64,000 nt of DNA from Lactarius indigo (lineage: Eukaryota; Basidiomycota; Agaricomycetes; Russulales; Russulaceae): assembly GCA_025766275.1 (NCBI GenBank), contig JAFKAC010000044.1, forward strand, positions 310,001-374,000. Direction: 5' to 3'. Positions 44,174 through 56,772 of the stretch are shown piece by piece. The translations under genes were made by a program, and so were the position numbers. How positions within the stretch are numbered: the first letter of the stretch is position 1; each line of letters begins with the position of its first letter. The notes under the pieces were generated by a model. That model was not told the origin of the DNA, made no database searches, and saw nothing but the letters and a program-made list of their open reading frames with translations.

Positions 44174-47100
44174 ACCCATCAGTCTGGGTGAGGGCTCTGC
44201 AATGTAATTCTGTAATTGTGACAACACGCTATCGATCTTTGCGAATTCCAGTGACTGTCCGTACAAATTACCAAACGACTGAAACCCACACATTGGTCGA
44301 CTCTGGAGCGACCGACAACTTTATCCGACCAAGCATGGCAGCCCGGGCTGGCATCCCAGTACAATCTTTAGACACGCCCCACAAGATATGGAACATAGAC
44401 AACACGGAAAACAAAGCTGGGTTAATCACTCATTATGTTAACCTAGAAGTGAAAACACAAGGACAGATCAAAAAGATGACCTTTCTGGTCACTGATCTCA
44501 GAAGCGAGGACATGGTACTGGGCTACCCATGGCTAAGTGCTTTTGAACCCGCAATCAGTTGGGCTACAGCAACGATACGCCCCGATATGCAACCAGTAGT
44601 ACTGGCCACTACTGAAGAACTACTCTCGACACCTACCATTCGAGCTCTAATTACAACAGAAAAAGAAGACATCGTGCGGGAGTTAGAAGAAGAGACCTTC
44701 ACCAGGGCCACAACCTCGACGGAGTTGGCCATACAAGCAAAGCAGCAACAAACTGCAGCTGTACTCCCTCCCAAGTATGCAATGTTTAACAAGCTGTTCA
44801 ACGAGCAAGCCTCGCATCGTTTCCCTCCGGCAAGACCATGGGATCACGCGATAGATTTCAAACCATCTGCGCCGGCCGCCATAGACTGCAAAATATACCC
44901 TATGACGCAGAAAGAAGAGGGCGAACTTAAGGAGTTCTTGGAGGAGAAGTTGAAACAGGGGTACCTACGCCCCTCCATCTCTCCGTACGCATCATCCTTT
45001 TTCTTCATCAAAAAGAAGGACGGAAAGCTATGCCCAGTTCAGGACTATCAAGTGATCAACTCGCACACCATTCGCAACCAATACCCACTGCCACTAATCC
45101 TCGACCTCATCCTCGACCTCAGTAATGCCCACATCTACACGAAGCTTGACATCTGTTGGGGCTACAACAACATACAAATCCGGGATGGCGACCAAGAAAA
45201 AGCAGCATTTAAGACCAAGTTTGGTCTCTTTGAACCGACAGTCATGTTCTTTGGCCTCACCAACTCTCCTGCAACCTTTCAAGCTATGATGAACCACATC
45301 TACCGCGACACGATAGCGAAACACGACCGTCTAGGCACTACGATACGTGTTTACATGGATGACATCGGCATAGCCACTCACTTCGACCACGATTTGGCAG
45401 CACATGTCGCCGCAGTACGAGACGTCTTACGTGTCGCGCAAGAACACGACCTCTACTTCAAACTCGAGAAGTGCCTGTTCCACCAACCGCATATGGATTA
45501 CCTGGGGGTAATCCTTGAAAGGGGGGTGACCCGAATGGACCCCGTAAAAGTTCAAGGCATCAAAGACTGGCCGATGCCAACGAAGGTCAAAGATGTCCGA
45601 TCCTTCTTAGGCTTTTGCAACTTTTACCGACTTTTCATCTGCGGTTTCGCAACCCACGCCAAACCACTGACCAAACTAACACGAAAAGATGAAGAATGGC
45701 GATGGACGGAAGAAGAAGACAAAGCGTTCAACACGCTGAAACGCCTTGTAACAGAAGAACCAGTGTTAGCGCATCCCATCCTCCAGGACCCATTCGAACT
45801 AGAAGTGGATGCGTCGGGTTACGCGGTGGGCGCCGTATTACTACAAAAGAAATCTGACAGGAAGCAACACCCCATAGGCTATTATTCAGCCACGCTCTCT
45901 GAAGCAGAGCGCAACTACGACATCTACAATCTAGAATTGCTCGCGATAGTCAAGGCCCTGCAGAATTGGAGGCCACTACTTGCAGGGGCCCCACACAAAA
46001 TCAAAATCTACTCAGATCATCTGAACTTGCAGCACTGGAAATCACCGCAAAAGATTAGCAGACGAGTGGCAAGGGAAGTGCTAGAACTCTCTGAATACGA
46101 CTTCAAGATTCACCACATCAAAGGAAAGAATAACGGCAGAGTGGACGCCTTGTCAAGACGGCCCGACTATGACCAAGGTGCCGAAGACAACAGTGAAGTC
46201 GTCGTACTACCCCCCAAAGTCTTTGTAAGAGCCCAAAACATGGCCAAGACACTTACAATCAACCCGAATCTGCTGCAACCTCGATACCAACAGGACAGAG
46301 AAGTCATCAAGCTGTGGGTCGACCCCCACCGACTGAAGAAGATACAGGGAGAGTGGTACAAGGATGGGAGGTTTGTCATCACAGGACCTGCATCTACGCA
46401 ACGCATACTGATACACGACCACCACAACCTGCCAATGCATGGACACCCGGGCATCGCAAGGATGCAACAAATCCTCGAAAGACACTACTGGTGGCCACGA
46501 CTACAAAAAGACATATACGAGTACGTACAAGGATGTGCGGAATGCCAACGAAACAAGGTCAATACAAGACCGATCCGAGCGGCTTTGCACCCCATAACGC
46601 CCATACCGGAGGCCACCCCTTTTCAAACGGTGGCACTGGACTTCATCACCAAACTGCCCCTGTCAAGAGGACACGACAGCATACTGACCGTCACCGATCA
46701 TGATTGCAGTAAAGCTTCTGTCTTCATACCGTGCAAAGAAGAAATCACCGCCGAAGAAACAGCAGCTCTGTACGTGGATCACGTCTTCAAACGTTACGGA
46801 CTACCGCGTAAAATTATCAGTGACCACGACCCCCGATTCACATCCAAGTTCACCCGAGAAGCGTGTTGTATCCTCGGGATCCAACAAAACATATCCACGG
46901 CATATCATCCACATACTGACGGTCAGTCAGAAAGGACCAACCAGTGGCTGGAGCAGTATCTGCGCTTCTGGGTAAACAAGCGCCAAGATAACTGGGCCAC
47001 TTATCTACCAATCGCCGAATTTGCGCACAACAATTGGCCCCATGAGCACACTAAATCCTCCCCATTCCAGCTCCTGATGGGATACAACCCACAAGCCGAT

Positions 47101-47800
47101 TGGACCGATAAGCCTTCCCCTATTCCCCAAGTAACCACGAGACTGATGCAGCTCAAAGAGGCTAGAGACAACGCCCAACACCTTATAAAGAAGGCACAGG
47201 AAGCATGGGTGCGCAACAAAGATACGCCCAAATTCCGTGTCAACGACCTCATGTGGCTCAAAGGGAAGCACTTGCGAACCAATCAACCTACGGCGAAACT
47301 AGTGGCGCGACGCCACGGCCCCTTCAGGGTGGTTCAGGTGATGTCGCCTTATAATTATTGATTGGAACTTCCCACGCAGTGGAGCATACACCCAGTGTTT
47401 CACATTGATCTTCTCACACCCTACAAGCAAACCCCCTTGCACAGTGAAAACTTCACATGACCGCCACCGGAGCTGATTGATGGAGAGGAGGAATACAAAG
47501 TCAAGGCCATTCTAGACACCCGGCATGTCGGCAGAGGAAGACGCCTTCAATACCTGATCAAATGGAAGGGATACCCAGACTCGGAGAATCAGTGGGTCAA
47601 CAAAGATGACGTCTTTGCACCCGAAGCCCTTCAACGATATCAAGAAACTTTGACACGGGGCCGGACACTTAAAAGCGGGGACATGTCTGCCCAAGAAAGT
47701 CATCTCCTCTTCCTTCGCTCTGCCAAAACCACTTACATGCCTACTTCTCCCCTTCGACATGTCACACAAGCGACACTCCTCGACTCCCTCGCGCAAGACA
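44158..47800 (+). pseudogene. pol: Element C Pol, main part, two TGA stops
   Basis: Opens in the -1 frame at the slippery heptamer. Protease LVDSGATDNFI; reverse transcriptase KLDICWGYNN and VYMDDIGIATH; RNase H EVDASGYAVGAV; integrase HHCC (HDHHNLPMHGHPG, CAECQRNK), core ALDFITKLP, ISDHDPRFTS, YHPHTDGQSERTNQW. Stops TGA 47359-47361 (YNY*LELP) and 47458-47460 (NFT*PPPEL) replace Arg that element E keeps. Chromodomain LQYLIKWKGYPDSENQWVNK follows. Several Arg-to-Cys or Arg-to-His changes (CWGYNN, ISDHD) fit the same C-to-T decay. Element E interrupts it at 47806. Confidence 0.9.
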
Positions 47801-47805
47801 CATGC

Positions 47806-48325
47806 TGTAACGTCGTCATGACGTTAGCTCGACTTGAGCTCGGTAAAGGCGGTAACAACTTAGCGAATGTCTCGACACGACAACACGAAGGTCCATGCTC
47901 TTGCCTTGGTGAATACGCGGAGGTACACCGGCAAGACTTGCTAGTTCTATACTAAGTCACGACAGGAGTCGGACACGATCTTGAAGACTTTGAGAGGAAA
48001 GACAGAAAGAGAAGTAGAGAAACAAGTGATGATTCAAGAAGACCAAGATGGCGTATCTTGGTCTTCACAAGGAGTCTTAAATACACAAATCCAGCAGGCT
48101 TAGAAGCGCTGCTATGAGTCATCGTAGGTAGCGTCCAACGTATCGCAGAAACAACTCAAACCCTAATACTACTAGTACCAGTACTAGTGGCGTCGGTCAT
48201 CAGTCAGCTATCATACCCTTATCGCCTATCGCACTACCGTATCTCCGTGAGTAAGTCCGCAACTAATCTACCTTACCGCCGTAGTTGCAACCGGTACAGT
48301 AAGGGTTCCCAGCAGAAACGTGACA
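47806..48325 (-). repeat. Element E 3' LTR
   Basis: 520 bp, minus orientation, TGTAACGTCGTCATGACG...AACGTGACA on the plus strand. Near-identical to 56248-56767. Confidence 0.93.
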
Positions 48326-48354
48326 TCACCCTCTCTTCAGCGTGAGACCCTGAC

Positions 48355-49154
48355 TCACCGAAAGTCCCTCGCCGGCCAGTCACGTTGTTTGTCGGCAATA
48401 CGCTCCAATGCCGTCGCTCGCTCCAGTCGGTAAATGGAGTCCCTCCTGTTGTCCTGCACACATTCAATCATGGCGCGGAGCTGGCTGACTCGAGCACGGA
48501 GACGGTTGAGCTCGTGGCTGGCCGTGCGGAAGCGCGTAACCTCAGCTGTGAGCGACTCGTCATTGATACGGTTGAGCGCGCGGTCGGTGATTCGGTCCGC
48601 CTCGAAGACGACAAGGTCTTCGTGGGGGTACATGGGGTGGAGCGCAGCCGATACATGGGGCTCAGCGTAGAAGGGCTTACCGTACACGTGCGGTGAGCCC
48701 GGTATAACTCCTAGTACGAGGGGATCCGCCCCTCCGATAATCTGGATGTGCGATGCGTCCCGCTCTACTCCGTCGGGCCTGGTGATGGGGTATCGAATGT
48801 AATGGGGTCGTCGGTTCGCCTGGAACCCTTCAGGTGCAATGACATGCGCGGGGTCCTCGTCGGTGGTGAACGGACGGTGATCGGCGGCACCAGGCACGTG
48901 CACACGTCCTCGATACATGGGGGAGCCGTCGGAGTAGACGAGCCAGGGTGTGACCCCGGGATTATCAGCATCGCGTTTCGTTCAAAGGAAGGAGTGTCTC
49001 GCCGGGTAATAATCTTCATTGTCATGGCCAGCCTCAGCTGCCACCATCGCTGCCGCCGCTTGCGCATCTCCCTCAGTCGGGCCGCGGCTGAGTCGAGCTG
49101 TTCCTTCTGCCACTCCGCTGCTACTCTCCTCCACCCCTCCAACTCGTACTCCAT
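48355..49154 (-). CDS. Element E ORF3
   Basis: ATG at 49154-49152 (minus) starts a coiled-coil-like segment MEYELEGWRRVAAEWQKEQL and continues RRDTPSFERNA. It overlaps the end of pol in another frame. The conserved downstream domain (RGRVHVPGA, VIAPEGFQANRRPHYIRYPI, ASHIQIIGGADPLVLGVIPG, GKPFYAEPHV, DSIYRLERATALERI) is in the pol frame, just after the pol stop (TGA 48982-48984). One frame change near 48975 is therefore needed to join the two halves. In D the halves are in one frame. Function is unknown. Confidence 0.6.
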
Positions 49155-52100
49155 CAGCGCTTGAATGCTGGTCGTTGCTTGGGAAAATTCCCCGAACGCT
49201 GATGAGGTCGTCGCTTGGGGGGATAGCGGTGGTTGGTTCACGTTCGCCACTGTCGTTTCGGAAGACGTGGACGACTGCTCGTTCGTCGTCGGGGGCAGTT
49301 GTCGGGTCTGGGAATCTGGTGACGATGTTGGCCCATTCTTGTGCGGTGATGGGCCCCTCTGCTGGTGCAAGAGGTGCCCATGGCGTGAGCTGAGTGTTGG
49401 GTACTTCGGTGTCATCGTCCTCAGCCAGGAGGGCGCGGGCGTCCTCCACGAGGGAGTCGAGGAGTTGCGCTTGTGTGACATGTCGCAATGGGGAAGTAGG
49501 CATGAAAGTGGTGGTAGAACATAGGAAGAGGGGATGACTTTCCTCTGTCTTTGCGCTGCCCATTTTAACCATTCTCCCCTGTGTCCGTGTTTCCTGATAC
49601 AGACGAAGAGCCTCGGGTGTGAAGACGTCATCTTTGTTGACCCACTGGTTCTCCGAGTCTGGGTACCCCTTCCATTTGATCAGATACTGGAGGCGTCGTC
49701 CTCTGCCGAAGTGCCGAGAGTCTAGAATAGCCTCGACTTCATACTCTTCTTCCCCATCAATCAGTTCAGGCGGTGGTCGTGTGAAGTTCTCTCCATGAAT
49801 TGGGGTTTGCTTGTACGGCGTGAGCAGATCGATGTGGAACACTGGGTGAATGCTCCACTGCGTGGGAAGTTCCAATCGATAATTGTAGGGGGACATCACC
49901 TGAGCTATTCGAAAGGGTCCGTGGCGTCGTGCCGCTAGTTTCGCCGTGGGTTGATTGGTCCGCAAGTGTTTACCTTCTAACCACACAAGGTCGCCGCTCT
50001 TGAACTTGGGCGTATCTTTGTTACGAACCCATCCTTCTTGTGCCTTCTTCATGAGGCATTGGGCGTCCTCCCTAGCTTCTTTTAGTTGTATTAGTCGTTC
50101 CGTTACTTGGGGAAGAGGGGATGGCTTATCCATCCAATCCGCTTGGGGATCATATCCCATTAGAAGCTGGAACGGCGACTTCCTGGTGTGTTCATGTGGC
50201 CAGTTATTGTGCGCGAATTCAGCGATTGGCAGATAAGCGGTCCAGTTATCTTGCCGCTCGTTTACCCAAAAGCGCAAGTACTGCTCCAGCCACTGATTCG
50301 TTCGTTCGGACTGTCCGTCGGTGCGCGGGTGATACGCGGTCGATATGTTCTGTTGGATTCCCAGAATGCGACAGACCTCCCTGGTGAACTTGGATGTGAA
50401 GCGGGGGTCGCGATCGCTAATAATTTTGCGCGGTAGCCCGAAGCCTTTGAATACATGGGTGACGTACAGGGTTGCGGTCTCTTCCGCGGTAATCTCTTCT
50501 TGGCATGGGATAAAGATGGAGGCCTTGCTGCAGTCGTGGTCCGTGACGGTTAGTATGCTGTCATACCCTTTGGACACGGGGAGTTTGGTGATGAAGTCCA
50601 CCGCTACCGTGTGAAACGGCAGGCTTCCAGTATTGGCGTGATGGGATGTAATGCGGCTTGTATAGGCCTCGTATTTACTTTGTTCCGCTGGCACTCCGCG
50701 CAGCCTTGTACGTACTCATATACGTCTTTTCGAAGTCGTGGCCACCAATAGTGCCTTTCCAGGATGCGTTGAGTCCTCGCGATTCCCGGGTGGCCGTGTA
50801 TTGGCAAGTCATGATGGTCGTGTATTAGCACGCACTGGGTCGATGCAGGTCCTGTGATCACGAACCAGCCATCCTTGTACCATTCCCCCTGTATCTTTTT
50901 GAGGTGATGAGGGTCTGCCCATATCTTGATTACTTCTTCGTCTTGTTGATGGCGCGGTTGCAGCAGGTTCGGGTTCGCGATGAAGGTGCGCGCAGTGTTG
51001 AGAGTTCGTATGAAGACTTCAGGAGGCAGAACGACCACTTCACTGTTGTCTTCGACTCCTTGATCGTAGTCCGGCCATCTTGACAAAGCATCTGCTCTTC
51101 CGTTATTCTTTCCTTTGATGTGGTGAATCTCGAAGTCATATTCAGAGAGTTCAAGCACTTCCCTGGCGACCCGTCTACTAATCTTTTGTGGTGACTTCCA
51201 GTACTGCAGGTTGAGATGGTCGGAGTAAATTTTGATTTTGTGTGGGGCTCCTGCGAGTAGTGGTCTCCAGTTTCTCAACGCCTTGACAATCGCCAGTAGT
51301 TCCAGGTCGTAAATGTTGTAGTTGCGCTCCGCTTCCGAGAGCGTTGCGGAGTAGTATCCTATGGGGTGTCGTTTTCCGTCAGATTTCTTTTGTAGTAAGA
51401 CGGCTCCCACCGTGTATCCTGACGCGTCAACCTCCAGTTCGAACGGATCCTGAAGGACGGGGTGTGCCAGCACCGGTTCCTCCATTACGAGACACTTTAG
51501 GGTCTTGAACGCTTTGTCTTCATCTTCTGTCCACTGCCATTCCTCGTCTTTTCGTGTCAGTTTGGTGAGTGGTTTGGCATGAGTTGCAAAGCCGCGGATA
51601 AAAAGTCTGTAAAAGTTACAGAAGCCGAGGAAGGAACGAACGTCCTTGACCTTTGTTGGCGTCGGCCAATCCTTGATGCCTTGAACTTTTACAGGGTCCA
51701 TTCGGGTCACCCCCCTCTCAAGGATTACCCCCAGGTAATCCATGCGCGGCTGGTGGAACAAGCACTTCTCGAGTTTGAAGTATAGGTCGTGCTCTTGCGT
51801 GATGCGCAAGACATCGTGAACCGCATCTATATGGGCCGCCAAATCGTGATCAGAGTGAGTGGCAATACCAATGTCATCCATGTAAACACATATCGTAGTG
51901 CCTAAGCGCTCGTGTTTTGCGATTGTATCTCGATAGATGTGGTTCATCATTGCCTGGAAAGTGGCGGGGGAGTTGGTGAGGCCAAAGAACATGACCGTGG
52001 GTTCGAAGAGACTGAATTTTGTTTTAAAAGCTGCTTTCTCCTGGTCACCGTCACGAATGCATATGTTGTTGTAACCCCAGCGAATGTCGAGCTTCGTGTA

Positions 52101-53653
52101 GATGTGGGCGTTACTGAGGTCGAGAATGAGATCTTGGATGAGCGGCAGCGGATACTGATTGCGGATGGTGTGTGAATTAATGACCCGGTAGTCCTGGACC
52201 GGGCGTAGTTTTCCGTCCTTCTTTTTAATGAAGAAAAAGGAAGAGGCATATGGGGAGATGGAGGGGCGTAAGTATCCCTGTTTTAGCTTCTCGTCGAGGA
52301 ACTCCTTTAGTTCTCCTTCCTCCTTCTGCGTCATGGGGTATATCTTGCAATCTATAGATGCCGGTGCCAATGGTTTGAAGTCAATCGCATGATCCCAGGG
52401 TCTCGCCAGGGGAAAGTGATGTGAAGCCTGTTCGTCGAAAAGTTTGCTAAAGTGTTACGCCCTAGCAGGGGCGTGGGTTCTAGAGGTTCTGAATCACACA
52501 AGTATCAAGCGAAGACCTCTGTTGTCTTATTGCTATGAAATACGAGTGATAAGGTGTGGCACAAGGTGCAGCACTACTCTGTTGTGTAGGACTCCTCGTC
52601 CAAAGTGTCTAACACTTCTCTACACTTGATCTTGCTAGTGCACAGAGTATAACAGGTGTAACGCGTTGATATAGTTCAACTGCAAAGACTTCGAAGTGTC
52701 CTGGTTAGGGACTGAGGTAGGGGATGCACAAGAAGAGAGGGATAAGACGAAGTCACACCAAAGTATGGAGGCAAGGTTGCTAGATTGCAAACGAAGCCAA
52801 GTCTGGCTTCCTACGGTCTATGGTACAGGTCTATATAGGACAGGGTTCCAAACAACATGAACACAAGTCCACACAATATCAAAGAGACTAAACGGAGTAA
52901 ACAGAAGTTCGGATCAAAGAAACAGCGCCACTAGTAACAGTAGCTCCTTTGGTAACAAGGTATAGTACAAAAGGGGGAAGGCAGGGTGGAGACATACTGT
53001 GACTTAGGTCCGAAGCGTCGGATCATAACATAAAGTCTCCGTATACTGGCGGTAGCACAGCTGCCGTCTGTTGTTGCTTTGCTGATATTGCCAACTCCGT
53101 CGAGGTAGTGGCATGTGCGAATGTTTCTTCGGACAATTCTTGTAAGATGGCTTCTTTTTCGGCCGTAATTAGGGCTCGAATGGCGGGCATAGTGAGCAAC
53201 TTCTCGGTAGTAGCCAGCACCACGGGCTGCATGTCGGGGTGGATTGTTGCTGTCGCCCAACAGATAGTGGGTTCAAAGGCGCTCAGCCATGGGTAGCCAA
53301 GTACCATGTCCTCACTTCCGAGGTCGGTGACCAGAAAGGTCATCTTCTTTATCTGTCCACGTGTTTTCACCTCCAGGTTAACATAATGAGTGATTAACTC
53401 AGCTTTGTTTTCCGTGTTATCTATGTTCCATATCTTGTGTGGCATTTCTAATTGCTGCACCGGGATACCGGCCCGTGCTGCCATACTTGGTTGGATAAAG
53501 TTGTCGGTCGCTCCAGAGTCGACCAACGCATTGGTTTCAGTTGTTTGGTAATTCGTGCAGACAGTCACTGGAATTCATAGAGATCGATAGCGCGTTGTCA
53601 CAATTACAGAATTACATTGTAGAGCCCTCACCCAGAGTTCAGGCGTCCCGAAA
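48982..53653 (-). pseudogene. pol: Element E Pol with solo LTR insertion and 1-bp deletion
   Basis: Opens in -1 at GGGTTTT (53657-53651, minus). Protease LVDSGATDNFI; reverse transcriptase KLDIRWGYNN and VYMDDIGIATH; RNase H EVDASGYTVGAV; integrase HHCC (DLPIHGHPG...CAECQRNK); core AVDFITKLP, ISDRDPRFTS, YHPRTDGQSERTNQW; chromodomain LQYLIKWKGYPDSENQWVNK; Pro/Thr/Ala-rich tail ending ARHSFL. The solo LTR 52453-53030 splits the protease-RT linker. A missing base near 50620 (PILEACRF versus EATPFQT in C) shifts the frame before the integrase core. The rest is open and nearly free of decay. Confidence 0.9.
52453..53030. mobile_element. Solo LTR inside element E pol, TSD TAAAG
   Basis: 578 bp, TGTTACGCCC...ATCATAACA, flanked by TAAAG at 52448-52452 and 53031-53035. 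Its start and general layout resemble the element G LTR (TGTCACGCCACTGCCGGGGC). Confidence 0.93.
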
Positions 53654-56228
53654 ACCCTCTTTTCCCCACAAATCTTGAAGTATGAGGTCTTTTACCTCAT
53701 CCGTGCTGTTGGCCACCTGCGTGAGCCATTCCTTCACTTGCTCTCCTGCTGTCTTCATGCTTGCCGCGTTAATTTGGGGCATGGGCGTTGCGCTAACTGA
53801 TGGCGTTGCATAGCCCGGCAACGATGGCTCGTACTGCGATACTGGCCCTGGAGGCCATGCAGTTTCGGTCATCCTACTGTTTGATGGGGTGTGCTGCCAC
53901 TGTCTCTGCTGTCGCGGGTGTGGGCAATTTCGTGAGAGGTGTCCTGGAGCATTACAGTTGTAACAAAGGACGTTCCTTAGGTCTCTCCGGGACCCTCCTC
54001 TTCCTCGTCCCCTAGCCCCGGGCCCTCCTCGCGGCGGGAATGGGGGTGGAGACCACGTATGAGGTAGCTTGTTGAAATCGATGTCTTCGGACCCTGCAAG
54101 TCTTACTTTGGCGCGATCGGCGGTGTTGAAGCGCAGAACTAACAAGCAAGAGATGAGCTTGAACAGCTAGAGACAGACAAGTTACTTCAGAGGTAGAAGG
54201 AACTCTAATACCATTACTACACACCTAGAGACAGACAAGTTCTATAGAACGTCTTATGAGTAAAGGTAAATGAGTAAGGTAGAAAGAAGGGACTTACACT
54301 TCAGAGGTAGAAGGAACTCTGAAGTGTAGAGGCGAAAACAGCAGTCCTTATATACAGGATGCTTAGCTAACAATGGTCTGTGCGCACTGGTGACCCAAAC
54401 ACAATACAGGTGGTCTGTGCGCCAGAGGGAGAAATGCCATTGGATGGCAGAGAACAATAGCTGCCTAAAGCAGACAATACCGGTATCTTAACTATAGAAA
54501 GAACAATAAGAACCATATATGGATCTAACAATAAAGATAAACAAAAGCGGTCCGTATGAGTCCGGAGTGTCCATAAGTCCATAAGGGACAGATACCATAT
54601 TTAGTATGTGGGCTGACTCAATCAGATCCCACGAGACATGTGACTTTAACAGTCGCGTCTCAACAGGCGGAAGTGTCCATTGCCCATGGATTGTTCTGCG
54701 GCAGGTTCTGTGGCAGTGCCCACCCAGCGTTGCCACTCTGTTTCTTCAGCTGTGTGGTCGTATTTTTGTACTCGTTGAGCCTCGCTTTGAGGTGTATGTA
54801 GTTCTTCTGTCGCTTGAGAACTGCCCTCTTCCAGTCATCAAACGTGATTGGGTCATCGAACTGGAAGGCGTTTTTGAATAGCTCCCTCGGCAAACCCGAC
54901 GTGAAGAGGTCGATGGTTTGTGGTTCATTAAGGCGGTAGTGAGCCTTCCATGCTAGCTGTTCAAAATCATTGACGTACTTGTCAATGTCCTCTCCCGTCA
55001 TCTTGAAGCCCTTCCTTAGTATTGCCTGGGCCTGTTCTCGTTCCAACGTGTTTTCGAATCGCTGACTGAATCCGTCAGCAACGGCATCCCATAGTTCTCG
55101 CGTGTAGGGACTGATCCCTCGTTGTATTTGCCTGTTGAGCCAGTTCAGGAAGGATAAGACCCATTCGCTGACTGCTCCGCCTTTGATGTATGACAGGAAC
55201 AGGAGACACCTCCTGTAGTCATTTCGCATAATGGGGGCGTCCAAGTTCATCCCCCAGTACACGTGCCACTGTGTCAGAAATTGATCGACTTTAAGTCTGT
55301 CGCCATCAAAAATGGAAGGTGGCTCACCAGTGAGTTTCTCATTATGGTTTCCTCCCCTGGCGTCTCCTCCACCCCCACCGCCTCCACCGTCTCCACCTCC
55401 TCCTCCCGGGGGTCCTGCAGGCAGTCTTCGTGGTGGCTCGGTTCTTCTTATATCGAATGGAATTCCCCCATCTGGTGGTGGCGGTGGGTCTCCGCTTGGG
55501 CCTCCTACTCCCGGCGGCAGTTCTATGCCTAGGGGTCTTCCCGATGGTGGGTCCCCTCTGTCTGATCCTATGGCTTGAAATATTGCGGCATCGTCGGCTG
55601 TCATTCGTCGCCCGGTTTCTGGGTTGATGGGCATGAGGATTGCCCTTGCGTCTTCTCGTATTGCATGCGATTCTTCTATCGCAACTTCTTCCATGGCTTG
55701 TGTTAAAGTTGCCATGATGGCTGGTGAGTGAATGTGAATCGGTTCTGGTTCTGTAATGTGTGCGGACTCAGCTCGTTCGATGAGGAAGTCTTGTATGGCT
55801 CCTCCGCTAGTCTCCGTCTGATCTGGTGCTCGTCCTTCGCTGTCTTCTTCGCTCTGCTGGTCCTGTTCTGATACTACTTCTCCCGTGGAGTGTTCTCGTA
55901 TTTCTCTGTCGATAGGGCCCCAATCTGCCCGACTATTGAGTTCTCGTGCGTCGATGTCGCACTGGTATCTGGGTCCTGCCGGTCGTATAGCGTCCCACTG
56001 TGAATCTACGGGGTTCCACGTAACTTCTACCCAACACAAGTGGTTGAAGTTGAACTCAACTGGACAGAACCTAGTAGGTCCGTTAAATTCTACGAAGTAT
56101 CCGGTTTCTTCTTGTCTTTCCCTCCAACTGGCAGCTTGTAAAAAGCGCGTGGGGATGTTTTGTTCTCCTCTCCTTGGGAGCGAATACGGACGGAAGCTCG
56201 TCCACTGGTCTCTTGTTGTTACGGCCAC
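53639..56228 (-). pseudogene. gag: Element E Gag, split by a solo LTR, starts at GTG
   Basis: N-terminal domain TRDQWTSFRPYSLPRRGEQN, WREREEE-like segment and CDIDARELNSRADWGPIDRE, Gly-rich linker, Gag core (LTQWHVYWGMNLDAP, CLLFLSYIKGGAVSEWVLSF), then split at 54665/54124 by a solo LTR between DTS and ADRAKVRLAG. CCHC knuckle CYNCNAPGHLSRNC. As in C, the codon where D has ATG is GTG. The end GFRDA (TGA 53639-53641) follows GGGTTTT. Confidence 0.88.
54124..54665. mobile_element. Solo LTR inside element E gag, TSD GGCGG
   Basis: 542 bp, TGTTGAAGCG...GTCTCAACA, flanked by GGCGG at 54119-54123 and 54666-54670. Two copies of CTAGAGACAGACAAGTT and two of ACTTCAGAGGTAGAAGGAAC lie in the first 200 bp. 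No full element of this family is present. Confidence 0.93.
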
Positions 56229-56247
56229 GATGGGATCTTGGTCTTAA

Positions 56248-56767
56248 TGTAACATCGTCACGACATTAGCTCGACTTGAGCTCGGTAAAGGCGGTAACAA
56301 CTTAGCGAATGTCTCGACACGACAACACGAAGGTCCATGCTCTTGCCTCGGTGAATACGCGGAGGTACACCGGCAAGACTTGCTAGTTCTATACTAAGTC
56401 ACGACAGGAGTCAGACATGATCTTGAAGACTTTGAGAGGAAAGACAAAAAGAGAAGTAGAGAAACAAGTGACGATTCAAGAAGACCAAGATGGCGTATCT
56501 TGGTCTTCACAAGGAGTCTTAAATACACAAATCCAGCAGGCTTAGAAGCGCTGCTATGAGTCATCGTAGGTAGCGTCCAACGTATCGCAGAAACAACTCA
56601 AACCCTAATACTACTAGTACCAGTACTAGTGGCATCGGTCATCAGTCAGCTATCGTACCCTTATCACCTATCGCACTACCGTATCTCCATGAGTAAGTCC
56701 GCAACTAATCTACCTTACCACCATAGTTGCAACCGGTACAGTAAGGGTTCCCAGCAGAAACGTGACA
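56248..56767 (-). repeat. Element E 5' LTR
   Basis: 520 bp. On the minus strand it ends GATGTTACA, followed after two bases by the self-priming primer-binding site AAGACCAAGAT (56245-56235). Confidence 0.93.
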
Positions 56768-56772
56768 CATGC

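Larger units (their letters stand above)
47806..56767 (-). mobile_element. Element E: related Ty3/gypsy chromovirus inside element C, TSD CATGC
   Basis: 8962 bp in the minus orientation between CATGC (47801-47805) and CATGC (56768-56772). LTRs are 47806-48325 and 56248-56767 (520 bp each). It contains gag, pol and ORF3 like C and D, plus two solo LTRs (52453-53030, 54124-54665); its own length is then about 7.8 kb. It has no CGA-to-TGA stop, but does have a 1-bp deletion in pol. Confidence 0.94.
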
